Shown piece by piece: positions 7,173-15,189 of a DNA stretch of 50,158 nt (within the stretch, counting starts at the first letter, position 1; each line of letters starts with the position of its first letter). Location: the NCBI GenBank assembly GCA_045597845.1, contig JAZLKZ010000128.1:1-50158 (forward strand). The letters run 5' to 3'. Origin of the DNA: Colimorpha sp045597845. GTDB taxonomy: Bacteria > Bacteroidota > Bacteroidia > Bacteroidales > P3. The position numbers were made by a program, and so were the translations under genes. The notes under the pieces were generated by a model, which was not told the DNA's origin, searched no databases, and saw only the letters and a program-made list of their open reading frames with translations.

Positions 7173-8225
7173 TTAGGATTTAAGATGCTGTTTTCTAAAC
7201 GCCACTGAGTCGCCCCAAGCGTCGTAGAGGATGCGGTGGTCGATGGCTTGCAGACTCTTCTCAAGTTCTTGTTGGTCGTTGATGGCATTGTCGCTCACCG
7301 ATGGTTTGTCGGGATAGATGAGGTATTCTTTGCGGCAGTTTTCTGGCGAGAGATTGGGCATGATGACGTTGGCACCGGCGTTGATGGCCTTCTCGCGTCC
7401 TTGTGGATCGAGAGTCTGCACCGCCGTGGCTGCCACCATGTTGATTTCTGGCATCATGATACGCAACACAGCTATCATTTTCAATGTCAGTTGTACTCGT
7501 TCCTCTACCGAAGGTATCTCGTTGCGGTATTTCCACAAAGGGGTGTCGGGATGGGGAATGAAAGGTCCCATGCCCACCATGGCAACCTGTTTTTCTTGAA
7601 AGAAACGAAGATCCGAAGCGAGGTCGTCCAAAGTCTGGAAAGGAAGTCCAATCATGCAGCCCGTACCTGTCTGGTATCCAATCTTTATGAGATTTTCGAT
7701 GCAAGCCACCCGCTTGTCGAAATCGTGGTCTTTTGGGTGAATCTTGTAGTAGAGTTCGGGATTGGAGGTCTCGATGCGCAACAGATAGCGGTGGGCGCCA
7801 GCGTCGAACCATTTTCGGTAGGTCTCTTCGGTCTGTTCGCCGCAGGAGAGCGTGATGCCCAGTTTACCGTCGGTTTGGCGTTTGATTTCCCGCACGAGAT
7901 AGGTGATTTTATCTACGAAAGCGTGGTCGGCACGTTCGCCGCTCTGGATGGCGATGCTGCCGTAGTGGAGTTGCATGGCAAGTTGGGCGCAGTCAAACAC
8001 CTCTTGGTCGCTCATGGTGTAGCGCGCCGCCGAAGCATTGGTGCACCGCAATCCGCAGTAAAGGCAGTTCTTGGCGCAGCAGCTGCTGTATTCTATTAGT
8101 CCACGCAGATGGACACAATTGTCAAGGGTCTGCAATTTGGTTTGCAGACCCTTGTTGAGTAAAGCTTGCGCCTCTTCGCCTTGGGAGGCGAGAAGGGATT
8201 TGATTTCGTCAACTGTCATGTTCAT
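7173..8225 (-). CDS. hydE: [FeFe]-hydrogenase maturase HydE (radical SAM)
   Basis: 350 residues. The radical-SAM cluster motif is Cys50-x3-Cys54-x2-Cys57 (CAKNCLYC), then GLRCTN, SIAIQSGE, ITLSCGEQTEE, RYLLRIETSN and GCMIGLPFQT, all expected in HydE, which acts on the precursor of the dithiomethylamine ligand during H-cluster assembly. Length fits the family (~350). HydF, HydG and a hydrogenase are not in this window, so this is an orphan location or a HydE-like (methylornithine synthase-related) enzyme. The gene reads towards blc and is followed by gpmA upstream with only 15 bases between them. Confidence 0.85.
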   Translation of the reverse strand: MNMTVDEIKSLLASQGEEAQALLNKGLQTKLQTLDNCVHLRGLIEYSSCCAKNCLYCGLRCTNASAARYTMSDQEVFDCAQLAMQLHYGSIAIQSGERADHAFVDKITYLVREIKRQTDGKLGITLSCGEQTEETYRKWFDAGAHRYLLRIETSNPELYYKIHPKDHDFDKRVACIENLIKIGYQTGTGCMIGLPFQTLDDLASDLRFFQEKQVAMVGMGPFIPHPDTPLWKYRNEIPSVEERVQLTLKMIAVLRIMMPEINMVAATAVQTLDPQGREKAINAGANVIMPNLSPENCRKEYLIYPDKPSVSDNAINDQQELEKSLQAIDHRILYDAWGDSVAFRKQHLKS

Positions 8226-8240
8226 TTGTCAGTTCACAAC

Positions 8241-8987
8241 TCACTTTTTCTTAGCTTGATTTGCAACACTCTGCATCTTGGCGGCAATCACCTCAGGGTC
8301 GCCCAGCATGTGGTCGTTCACCAACTGCATGTTCTCGTCAAACTCGAAAACATAAGGAACAGCGGTGGGAAGGTTGAATTTTATAATCTCCTCGTTGCTC
8401 ATTCCTTTGAGTTCCTTTACGATGCCACGCAAACTGTTGCCGTGAGCCACCACGAGAATCTGGTCGTGATTCTCAAAGGCGGGAAGAATGGTGCCTCTGT
8501 AGTAAGGAAGCAGACGGGCGATGGTGTCTTTCAACGACTCGGTGAGAGGAATCTCATTGTCGGGAATCTCATCATAGCGGGCATCCATGCGTGGACTGCG
8601 CTCGTCGTGCATATCCAATGCGGGAGGCTGGGTGTCGAAACTGCGACGCCACAACAGCACTTGCTCGTCGCCATATTTTGCGGCGGTGTCGGCTTTGTTC
8701 AAGCCTTGTATGGCACCATAGCTCTTCTCGTTCAAACGCCAGCTCTTTTCCACAGGAAGATAGTCCATATTCATGGCGTCGAGAATCTCGTTGAGGGTCT
8801 TGACGGCACGTTTGAGATAAGAGGTGAAGCACAAGGAGGGCCGGTAGCCTTCAGCTTTGAGCAGTTTGCCCGATTCGTAGGCCTCTTTACGACCCGCCTC
8901 GGTCAAATCAACATCGGTCCAACCCGTAAAAAGATTGAGTTTATTCCATTCACTTTCGCCGTGGCGAACAAGGATAAGTTGTTTCAT
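8241..8987 (-). CDS. gpmA: 2,3-bisphosphoglycerate-dependent phosphoglycerate mutase
   Basis: 248 residues. The N-terminal phosphohistidine motif is LVRHGESEWN with His9; GWTDVDLTEAG, TSYLKRAVKT, SWRLNEKSYG and VVAHGNSLRG follow in order, covering both active-site histidines and the 2,3-BPG binding residues. It interconverts 3- and 2-phosphoglycerate in glycolysis in the cytosol. Length is normal. It sits 19 bases downstream of lgt and 15 bases upstream of hydE, so the three may share a transcript. Confidence 0.96.
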   Translation of the reverse strand: MKQLILVRHGESEWNKLNLFTGWTDVDLTEAGRKEAYESGKLLKAEGYRPSLCFTSYLKRAVKTLNEILDAMNMDYLPVEKSWRLNEKSYGAIQGLNKADTAAKYGDEQVLLWRRSFDTQPPALDMHDERSPRMDARYDEIPDNEIPLTESLKDTIARLLPYYRGTILPAFENHDQILVVAHGNSLRGIVKELKGMSNEEIIKFNLPTAVPYVFEFDENMQLVNDHMLGDPEVIAAKMQSVANQAKKK

Positions 8988-9006
8988 TTTTAGAAATATT
9001 AAGTTG

Positions 9007-9849
9007 TCAATTAGTTTTGGTGCCTTCTTTGAGTTTGCCTTTGTGGGAGAGTATTACCAAGAGGATGCCGGCGAGGATGAACGGAACGCTGAGCCATTGT
9101 CCCATGTCGAGGGTCATTCCTTTTTCGAAATCCACCTGCTCTTCTTTCACAAACTCGATGAGGAAACGCATACCGAAAAGGGTTACCAACCACCAGCCGA
9201 AGAGACGGCCGTTGTGCAGTTTGCCGTCTTTTTTGCGATAGACAAGGTAGCACACCGTGAAGATGATAAGGTAGGAAAGCGATTCGTAGAGTTGGGTGGG
9301 ATGCTTGGGTACGGTCTCGCCGTTGCGTTCAAAGATAAATCCCCAAGGCAGCGAGGTCTCAAAGCCGTAGATTTCAGAATTGAATAAGTTGCCCAAACGG
9401 ATGAAAGCGCCACCCAAAGCGACCACAATCACCAGTCGGTCGAGAATCCACCACACATTCATTTTGTATTTGCGGTAGAACAACCAGATGGCTACCAAGA
9501 TGGCTATTGCGGCACCATGACTTGCAAGACCTTGGTAACCTGTAAATTGCCCTGTCTTCATGTTGAAAGGCAGGAAGATTTCCAACCAGTGTTCGCTTGT
9601 CAGGAAATAGTCGGGCTCGTAGAAGAGGCAATGCCCCAATCGTGCTCCAACCAATACAGCCACGAACATGTAGATAACCAGACTGTCAAGATATTTGGTC
9701 TCCACCTTCTCGCGCAGAAACATCTTGTTCATGATGTAGTACCCGAGGATGAATGCCAAGAGGAATCCCAAGGAGTACCAGCGCAGTCCGAAAGACCCGA
9801 TGTTGAAGATTACGGGATCTACATTCCAATGGATAAAGAGTGGCAACAT
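9007..9849 (-). CDS. lgt: Prolipoprotein diacylglyceryl transferase
   Basis: 280 residues, seven predicted membrane helices. Visible family marks: FGLRWYSLGFLLAF near the start, VLVGARLGHCLFYEPDYF (the H-x-x-x-Y region), GLASHGAAIAIL, GGAFIRLGNLFNSEIYG (the Lgt signature) and the C-terminal GMRFLIEFVKEEQ. Lgt adds diacylglycerol from phosphatidylglycerol to the lipobox Cys of prolipoproteins, relevant here because the window encodes many lipoproteins. Located between rny and gpmA, 66 bases downstream of rny; the gap holds stuttering AATTAAGAG / TAATCACAAATCAC words. Confidence 0.95.
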   Translation of the reverse strand: MLPLFIHWNVDPVIFNIGSFGLRWYSLGFLLAFILGYYIMNKMFLREKVETKYLDSLVIYMFVAVLVGARLGHCLFYEPDYFLTSEHWLEIFLPFNMKTGQFTGYQGLASHGAAIAILVAIWLFYRKYKMNVWWILDRLVIVVALGGAFIRLGNLFNSEIYGFETSLPWGFIFERNGETVPKHPTQLYESLSYLIIFTVCYLVYRKKDGKLHNGRLFGWWLVTLFGMRFLIEFVKEEQVDFEKGMTLDMGQWLSVPFILAGILLVILSHKGKLKEGTKTN

Positions 9850-9914
9850 TTAAGTTAAGAATTAAGAGTTAAGAGTCCCCGACCCCTTAGTTACTAATCA
9901 CAAATCACCAGTCA

Positions 9915-11456
9915 CTATTTAGCGTAGTTGATGGCGCGGGTTTCGCGGATAACCGTAACCTTGATTTGGCCAGGATAGGTCATCTCGTTCTGAATCTGTT
10001 TGGATAGGTCGTAGGAGAGACGGGTGGCTTCGGCGTCGTTCACCTTGTCGGCGCCAACGATAACGCGGAGTTCGCGTCCAGCCTGAATGGCGTAGGTCTT
10101 CACTACTCCGGGATAGCTCATAGCCATCTGTTCCAGCTTGTTCAAACGGTTGATGTAAGCCTCGACAACCTCGCGACGTGCGCCAGGGCGAGCGCCGGAA
10201 ATGGCGTCGCAAACTTGGATGATGGGCGAGATGAGGTTGTCCATCTCCATCTCGTCGTGGTGAGCGCCGATAGCGTTGCATACCATAGGATGCTCTTTGT
10301 ATTTCTCAGCGAGTTTCATGCCCAGGATTGCATGTGGCAATTCGGGTTCAGTCTCAGGAACTTTTCCGATATCGTGGAGCAAGCCGGCACGCTTGGCGAG
10401 TTTGGGGTTCAATCCCAATTCGGAAGCCATTGTAGCGGCGAGGTTGGCAACTTCGCGAGAGTGCTGCAACAAGTTCTGACCGTAGGATGAACGATATTTC
10501 ATACGGCCCACCATGCGCATCAATTCATGGTTCATGTTCAGAATGCCGAGGTCGATGCAAGTGCGCTTTCCGACTTCAATAATCTCTTGTTCAATCTGTT
10601 TGCGAGTCTTGGAAACCACCTCTTCGATACGGGCGGGGTGGATGCGTCCGTCGGTAACGAGTTTGTGGAGGGAGAGACGGGCTATTTCGCGGCGAACGGG
10701 ATCGAAGCCTGAAATGATGATTGCGTCGGGCGAGTCGTCAACGATGATTTCTACGCCGGTGAGGGATTCGAGGGTGCGGATGTTGCGGCCTTCACGACCG
10801 ATGATGCGACCCTTAACCTCTTCGTTTTCGAGGTTGAATACGCTAACGGTGTTCTCAATGGCATGCTCGGTTGCGGTACGCTGGATCGACTGGATGACAA
10901 TCTTCTTGGCCTGTTCGTTGGCGGTGATTTTTGCCTCCTCTACAATGTCCATAATATTGTTGGAAGCTTCGGCGCGAGCCTCGTCTTCCATGGTCTCGAT
11001 GAGTTGCTGCTTGGCTTCTTCGGCCGACATGCCGGCGATATGTTCAAGTTTCTCGACGCTTTCCTTGTAGATTTTCTCCACTTCGCCTTGGCGTTTGTTG
11101 AGTACTTCGATTTGGTTGTTGAGGTTTTCGCTCACGCTCTTGAGTTCGTTGCTCTTTTTCTGGAGCTCTTCTACTTTTTGTGCGAGAACCTGTTCGCGTT
11201 GTTTCAGTTTCTGCTCAACGGCTTGCAGTTTGTTGTTCTGTTCGTTGACTTGCTTGTCGTAATCGCTCTTCATTTGCAAGTATTTCTCCTTGGCTTGCAG
11301 AATCTTGTCCTTCTTGAGGATTTCGCCTTTTTCTTCAGCGTCCTTGAGCACCTGTTGGCTCTTGGAAAGAAGGCGGTTGCTTAATACGGTTTTAGTGAGA
11401 TAGATGCCAGCACCTGCTCCCACAGCGATTCCGATGATAATCCATAATGCTATCAT
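9915..11456 (-). CDS. rny: Ribonuclease Y
   Basis: 513 residues. One N-terminal membrane anchor (IIIGIAVGAGAGIYLTKTVL), a long coiled coil rich in Lys/Glu/Gln to about residue 190, a KH domain (VKGRIIGREGRNIRTLESLT, VEIIVDD) and an HD hydrolase domain with AGLLHDIGKV and AHHDEME. This is the normal domain order and length of RNase Y, a membrane-bound endoribonuclease initiating mRNA decay. A structured RNA candidate precedes it and then zapA, on the same strand. Confidence 0.96.
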   Translation of the reverse strand: MIALWIIIGIAVGAGAGIYLTKTVLSNRLLSKSQQVLKDAEEKGEILKKDKILQAKEKYLQMKSDYDKQVNEQNNKLQAVEQKLKQREQVLAQKVEELQKKSNELKSVSENLNNQIEVLNKRQGEVEKIYKESVEKLEHIAGMSAEEAKQQLIETMEDEARAEASNNIMDIVEEAKITANEQAKKIVIQSIQRTATEHAIENTVSVFNLENEEVKGRIIGREGRNIRTLESLTGVEIIVDDSPDAIIISGFDPVRREIARLSLHKLVTDGRIHPARIEEVVSKTRKQIEQEIIEVGKRTCIDLGILNMNHELMRMVGRMKYRSSYGQNLLQHSREVANLAATMASELGLNPKLAKRAGLLHDIGKVPETEPELPHAILGMKLAEKYKEHPMVCNAIGAHHDEMEMDNLISPIIQVCDAISGARPGARREVVEAYINRLNKLEQMAMSYPGVVKTYAIQAGRELRVIVGADKVNDAEATRLSYDLSKQIQNEMTYPGQIKVTVIRETRAINYAK

Positions 11457-11489
11457 AGTGGTAATTAAGTGTTTTAAGCGGGAAAGCGT

Positions 11490-11626
11490 GGCAGGATGGG
11501 CACTTAGAAAAAGCTGTCTGCATCAAAGTCCTCCGGGAGTTAGGTAAACTCTGTCAAGAAAGGATTTGAGCGCCTGGTGTATCAATATCGCCGAATGTAA
11601 GACATTCTCAATCTACCCACCTTAGA
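11490..11626 (-). ncRNA. Candidate 6S-type RNA (or structured rny leader)
   Basis: The gap between zapA and rny is conserved-looking and folds on the minus strand: a closing stem GGTGGGTAG with CTA...CCCATCC, a hairpin GAATGT-CTT-ACATTC on the 5' side of a large internal bubble, and an apical stem CAAATCCT / AGGACTTTG capped by GAGTT-TACCT-AACTC. A closed stem, large central bubble and apical hairpin is the 6S RNA plan, and zapA next to 6S is a known arrangement in proteobacteria. A TTTG-type -7 box (CGAGTTTG) lies just before the first stem. I did not align it to any family, so a 5' leader of rny remains possible. Confidence 0.45.
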
Positions 11627-11685
11627 GCAAACTCGGTTTGTAAATGGTGTTGAGTTTACAAACTGTTTTGGACATGATGCAGAAG

Positions 11686-11997
11686 CTATGATTCCGAAGT
11701 CTCTATGTTGGTCTGAGTAGCTTGGTCAAGCAGATTGTTGATGGTGGCAAGATGCTGAGTCAGCTGCGTATCTTTGTATTGAGCATTCTCCTGAATCTTG
11801 GTCAATTGTGTGATTTGAGTGAGAGCCACCATGGCCAACAAATCTTGATGATCCTTGTATGCATATAGTTTGCCGTAATTCTTGGCTTGCGAGTCAATGG
11901 CTTGTGCGGCCTTGCGAAGAAACGCCTCCTCTTCTCTCGAGATGTTGAGTTTGTATTTCCTGTCCAGAATTGTTACAGTTACGGGGATGGTTTCCAT
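11686..11997 (-). CDS. zapA: Cell division protein ZapA
   Basis: 103 residues. Starts VTVTILDRKYKLNI, followed by an acidic helix EEEAFLRKAAQAIDSQAKNY and a C-terminal coiled coil (LLAMVALTQITQLTKIQ...), the ZapA layout. ZapA binds and bundles FtsZ at the division ring in the cytoplasm. It starts 5 bases after the stop of the coiled-coil gene at 12002-12295, so the pair forms one operon. Confidence 0.88.
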   Translation of the reverse strand: METIPVTVTILDRKYKLNISREEEAFLRKAAQAIDSQAKNYGKLYAYKDHQDLLAMVALTQITQLTKIQENAQYKDTQLTQHLATINNLLDQATQTNIETSES

Positions 11998-12001
11998 GCT
12001 G

Positions 12002-12295
12002 TTAATCCACTTTTGTCAATAATGCCAAGCTTTTGTCTATGCCTCGAATTATCTGGTTTATCTTCAGTTTAATTTCTGCAGAATCGCCCTTTTGCGTTAG
12101 CGCATTCCCTAATTTTAATATTTTGGTTTGTTCTTTAAGATTATTGATTAATATATTTTGATTGTCGCACGCCTTTTGAAGATCCTGCTTCTCAGTGCTG
12201 AGCCGTTCCACCTGCTGGCGTAGTTTCTCGTTGTCTTCAATCAACTTGCGCACTTTGTATTCTATGCCAGAAACTGTGGTTTCGAGGTCCAACAT
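12002..12295 (-). CDS. Coiled-coil protein, ZapB-like, co-encoded with zapA
   Basis: 97 residues, almost entirely heptad-patterned: YKVRKLIEDNEKLRQQVERL, then DLQKACDNQNILINNL. It is immediately upstream of zapA (4-base gap). A small all-helical partner beside zapA is a common Bacteroidota arrangement and a division-ring role like that of ZapB is inferred from position and shape, not from sequence identity. Confidence 0.75.
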   Translation of the reverse strand: MLDLETTVSGIEYKVRKLIEDNEKLRQQVERLSTEKQDLQKACDNQNILINNLKEQTKILKLGNALTQKGDSAEIKLKINQIIRGIDKSLALLTKVD

Positions 12296-12513
12296 AATGA
12301 GGTAGGTTTGTACTTCAAAAAGCGTTGCAAAGTTACAAAAAAAAAGTCATTTTATGAAGTTTTTTACATAATATTATTCAAAATGGTCTCCTGAATTGTC
12401 ATTTCTTCTGTCTTGTACATAGGGAAGGAAACTTGTCGCTTGTCATTTACGTTGATATAAAATGCTGTAATTCACTGCAAATTCTTTTCTTGCAGATTGT
12501 CGGATAAAAAATA

Positions 12514-12545
12514 TTTGTGTGAATAAAAAAAATGTATTATTTTTG
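12514..12545 (+). promoter_or_regulatory. Promoter of the tRNA-Ala pair
   Basis: -33 box TTTG (12514-12517), 20-base spacer, -7 box TATTTTTG (12538-12545). An exact match to the Bacteroidota consensus, 46 bases before the first tRNA. Confidence 0.75.
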
Positions 12546-12591
12546 CAAATTGTAAATGAGAGGGTGAAGTGAGTACAGAAAAACAAGTAAT

Positions 12592-12665
12592 GGGGTATTA
12601 GCTCACTTGGCTAGAGCGTTTGACTGGCAGTCAAAAGGTAATCGGTTCGATTCCGATATACTCCA
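12592..12665 (+). tRNA. tRNA-Ala (anticodon GGC)
   Basis: Full cloverleaf of 74 bases: acceptor GGGGTAT / ATACTCC with the G3-U70 pair that identifies alanine tRNA, D arm GCTC...GAGC, anticodon stem TTTGA/TCAAA with loop CTGGCAG (anticodon GGC), T loop TTCGATT, discriminator A. CCA is not encoded. Followed by a terminator hairpin. Confidence 0.95.
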
Positions 12666-12670
12666 CGAGA

Positions 12671-12695
12671 GGGCCGCGGAAAAACGGCCTTTTTT
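12671..12695 (+). terminator. Terminator between the two tRNA-Ala genes
   Basis: GGCCG-CGGAAAAA-CGGCC followed by TTTTTT, directly after the first tRNA. It may uncouple the second tRNA from the first or act as a processing hairpin. Confidence 0.7.
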
Positions 12696-12709
12696 AATTA
12701 TGAACCTCA

Positions 12710-12782
12710 GGGGTATTAGCTCATTTGGTAGAGCGTTAGGTTCGCAATCTAAAGGTGACCGGTTCGAGCCCGGTATACTCCA
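12710..12782 (+). tRNA. tRNA-Ala (anticodon CGC)
   Basis: Cloverleaf of 73 bases with acceptor GGGGTAT / ATACTCC including G3-U70, anticodon stem TTAGG/TCTAA (one G-U pair) with loop TTCGCAA, anticodon CGC reading GCG, T loop TTCGAGC, discriminator A, CCA not encoded. Adjacent to the GGC isoacceptor, same acceptor stem. Confidence 0.9.
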
Positions 12783-12798
12783 CGAAAATAATTAGGTT

Positions 12799-13050
12799 AT
12801 GAGCTACGCAACGACTTTGAAAATTTATGAGTATCTGTCATATCTGATGATTGTGGCAGCTACTGTTGTCTATTTTGCCCTCAAGCCCAACAGCGCCTTG
12901 CTGACGATGGTCATCCTGGTCGTGGCTGTGTTCATGCGTCTGATGATGGAGCGCACGCGCAGAAAAGCCCTTGAAGAGGAGAACGATGAGCTGAAAAGCG
13001 ACTTGCGCCGCCTTACCGCTTTGTTGGAGAAAAAGGAAAAAAACATTTAA
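12799..13050 (+). CDS. Small membrane protein, unknown
   Basis: 83 residues: two hydrophobic segments (YLMIVAATVVYFALK and ALLTMVILVVAVFMRLMM) then a charged helix EEENDELKSDLRRLTALLEK. No family recognised. It lies 16 bases after tRNA-Ala(CGC) and 57 bases before efp, in the same direction, so it may ride on the tRNA transcript and share transcription with efp. A bitopic/hairpin membrane anchor with a short cytosolic coiled coil is what can be seen. Confidence 0.7.
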   Translation: MSYATTLKIYEYLSYLMIVAATVVYFALKPNSALLTMVILVVAVFMRLMMERTRRKALEEENDELKSDLRRLTALLEKKEKNI

Positions 13051-13107
13051 TCAGCCGTTTCCATTATAAAAGCACAGAAATAAATTAATCAATAATATTT
13101 TAATAGT

Positions 13108-13671
13108 ATGGCTACTACTACCGACATTAAGAATGGTCTTTGTATTAATTTCAACAACGACATTTACACTATTGTAGAATTTTTGCATGTTAAACCTGGC
13201 AAAGGCGCCGCTTTCGTCCGTACCAAAATGCGCAGCGTGAAGACTGGCCGCATGCTCGAAAACACTTTCCCCAGTGGTGCCAAGATCGATATCGTTCGCG
13301 TAGAGCGTCGTCCTTACACTTACCTCTACAAAGAGGGTGACATGCACATGTTCATGCATTGCGAAACCTACGAGCAGATTGCTATCGAGGAATCCATCAT
13401 CAACGCTCCTCAGTTCCTCAAGCCCGATCAGTATGTGGAAATCACCGTTCATGCCGACACCGAAACTCCGCTGTTGTGCGAACTTCCTCCTTTTGTTGAG
13501 ACCGTTGTTACCTACACCGAACCTGGCGTAAAGGGCAACACCGCTACCAATGCCATGAAGGACGCTACCGTTGAACCTGGCGTTTCCATCCGCGTACCTC
13601 TCTTCATCGAGGAAGGTGAGCGTATCAAGGTTGATACCCGCACCTGCGAATATGCAGAAAGATTGAAATAA
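13108..13671 (+). CDS. efp: Elongation factor P
   Basis: 187 residues, three-domain EF-P of normal length. Domain I shows IVEFLHVKPGKGAAFVRTKM with Lys32 at the loop tip, the residue that is post-translationally modified in many bacteria; domain II YTYLYKEGDMHMFMHCETYEQ; domain III ends with GVSIRVPLFIEEGERIKVDT. EF-P relieves ribosome stalling at polyproline stretches. The matching lysyl-modifying enzymes are not in the window. Confidence 0.97.
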   Translation: MATTTDIKNGLCINFNNDIYTIVEFLHVKPGKGAAFVRTKMRSVKTGRMLENTFPSGAKIDIVRVERRPYTYLYKEGDMHMFMHCETYEQIAIEESIINAPQFLKPDQYVEITVHADTETPLLCELPPFVETVVTYTEPGVKGNTATNAMKDATVEPGVSIRVPLFIEEGERIKVDTRTCEYAERLK

Positions 13672-13707
13672 GAGAAGGGTTTCCTCTTTTCTTGAGTTTT
13701 TATTGCT

Positions 13708-14736
13708 ATGAAACAATTTTCATCAATACGTAGAGGCGCTTTCGTGGCGTCTCTATTGTTATGCGGATGTTTGATGACTGCTTGTCATCACTCCCCCAAG
13801 CAGAATACTCCATCCACTGTGCAGACAGTTGATTATGCGCAGGTTGCCATTCCTGAGTTCAATTCGGATTCTGCTTTCCGATATGCCTCCGAACAACTGG
13901 ACTTTGGTTTCCGAACGCCAGGCAGTGGCGCTCATGCCAAATGTGCCACTTATCTGAAAAACAAACTCTCGCAATGGTGCGACACCGTGGTGGTGCAGGA
14001 GTTCAACACCAAGCTCTGGAACGGCACCAACGTTACGGGCAAGAACATTATTGGCAGCTTGAATCCCGAAAAGGCGAAACGCATTTTGCTGGGTGCCCAT
14101 TGGGACAGTCGTATGTGGGCCGACCACGACCCCGACGAGGCGAATCACAAGAAACCGCTGCCAGGTGCCAACGATGGCGCCAGTGGCATTGCGGTGCTCA
14201 TGGAGATGGCACGCGCGATGTCGCAGATGCGTCCCGATGTGGGTGTCGATTTTATTTTCTTTGATATTGAGGATCAGGGTGTTCCGGAGTGGGCGGAGAC
14301 CTACGAAGAGGACTCTTGGTGCAAGGGTTCCCAGTTTTGGAGCAAGCAGCCTCATGTGCCTTATTACCAAGCTGTATATGGCATTCTGCTCGACATGGTG
14401 GGAACGCAGTCGCCACGTTTTACCAAGGAGGAGTTTAGCCTTCAGTATGCCCCAGGCGTGACTGCCAAGTTGTGGAACGCCGCCCCCGCCATCGGCCTTG
14501 GCAATGTCTTTGTAGATCAAAAGAGCGACCCCATTCTCGACGACCACTTCTATGTCAATCGTTTGGCTAATATCCCAATGGTGGATATCGTGCAGAATAC
14601 GCCGGGGTGCAGTTTCTATCCTTATTGGCACACCGTAAAGGACGACATCAACGCTATCGATGCCAATACTTTGAAGATTGTGGGCAATGTGGTGATGAAG
14701 GTCATCTATGGCGACTACGGCGGAGCGCAAAAATAG
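13708..14736 (+). CDS. M28-family lipoprotein, glutaminyl-peptide cyclotransferase-like
   Basis: 342 residues with lipobox MTAC (Cys26). The zinc-binding fold is seen as GAHWDSRMWAD (His), GANDGASGIAVL (Asp), FFDIEDQG (Glu) and YWHTVKDD (His). Single-zinc M28 proteins with this DIEDQG and the FGFRTPGS start are glutaminyl cyclases, which make pyroglutamate at N-termini; in Bacteroidota such enzymes act on exported proteins whose signal-peptide cleavage leaves Gln. An aminopeptidase activity cannot be excluded. The stop is 7 bases before the next ATG. Confidence 0.82.
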   Translation: MKQFSSIRRGAFVASLLLCGCLMTACHHSPKQNTPSTVQTVDYAQVAIPEFNSDSAFRYASEQLDFGFRTPGSGAHAKCATYLKNKLSQWCDTVVVQEFNTKLWNGTNVTGKNIIGSLNPEKAKRILLGAHWDSRMWADHDPDEANHKKPLPGANDGASGIAVLMEMARAMSQMRPDVGVDFIFFDIEDQGVPEWAETYEEDSWCKGSQFWSKQPHVPYYQAVYGILLDMVGTQSPRFTKEEFSLQYAPGVTAKLWNAAPAIGLGNVFVDQKSDPILDDHFYVNRLANIPMVDIVQNTPGCSFYPYWHTVKDDINAIDANTLKIVGNVVMKVIYGDYGGAQK

Positions 14737-14743
14737 CAAGGTT

Positions 14744-15169
14744 ATGACACATCACAGATTTCAAATCATCTTACTATGCATGGCATTTCTATGCCTTGCA
14801 TCGGCTTGCAGGAAGGAGGAGTCTTGCAAATTGCGTCATGGCGAGGGCGGCATTATCGATATGAGTTTGCCTGAGTTTTACGACCTGAGTCATGTGGGTG
14901 GATATATGCGCATCAATCGTGGCTACCGTGGCATTTACATCTACCGGAATGCTCTTACCGAGTTTGTGGCGTGTGAGTGCGCTTGCCCTTCGGGCGACGA
15001 TGGGGTGCTGTCTCCTGCCGACGAGTATGGCGGATTGGTGCTGCGGTGTCCGTCGTGTGGTGCCACTTTCAGCGTTTTGGATGGCATGCCTCTCGAAGGC
15101 AGTACTACCAGTTGTCCACTATACCAATATGACACGTATCTCGAAAACGGGATGTTGTCAGTGTATTGA
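14744..15169 (+). CDS. Rieske-like lipoprotein with all-cysteine metal site
   Basis: 141 residues from ATG 14744; a longer frame from 14708 would overlap the M28 gene and bury the signal peptide. Lipobox ASAC (Cys22). The end resembles a Rieske domain: C79-A-C81 and CPSCGATFSVLDG (C102, C105), spaced by about 20 residues, followed by Pro/Leu and a Cys (C124). In true Rieske proteins each pair is Cys...His; here both histidines are Cys. A [2Fe-2S] with four Cys or a zinc site is possible. Co-transcribed with the upstream gene. Confidence 0.7.
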   Translation: MTHHRFQIILLCMAFLCLASACRKEESCKLRHGEGGIIDMSLPEFYDLSHVGGYMRINRGYRGIYIYRNALTEFVACECACPSGDDGVLSPADEYGGLVLRCPSCGATFSVLDGMPLEGSTTSCPLYQYDTYLENGMLSVY

Positions 15170-15189
15170 TTAGAAAATAGTATGGTTTC

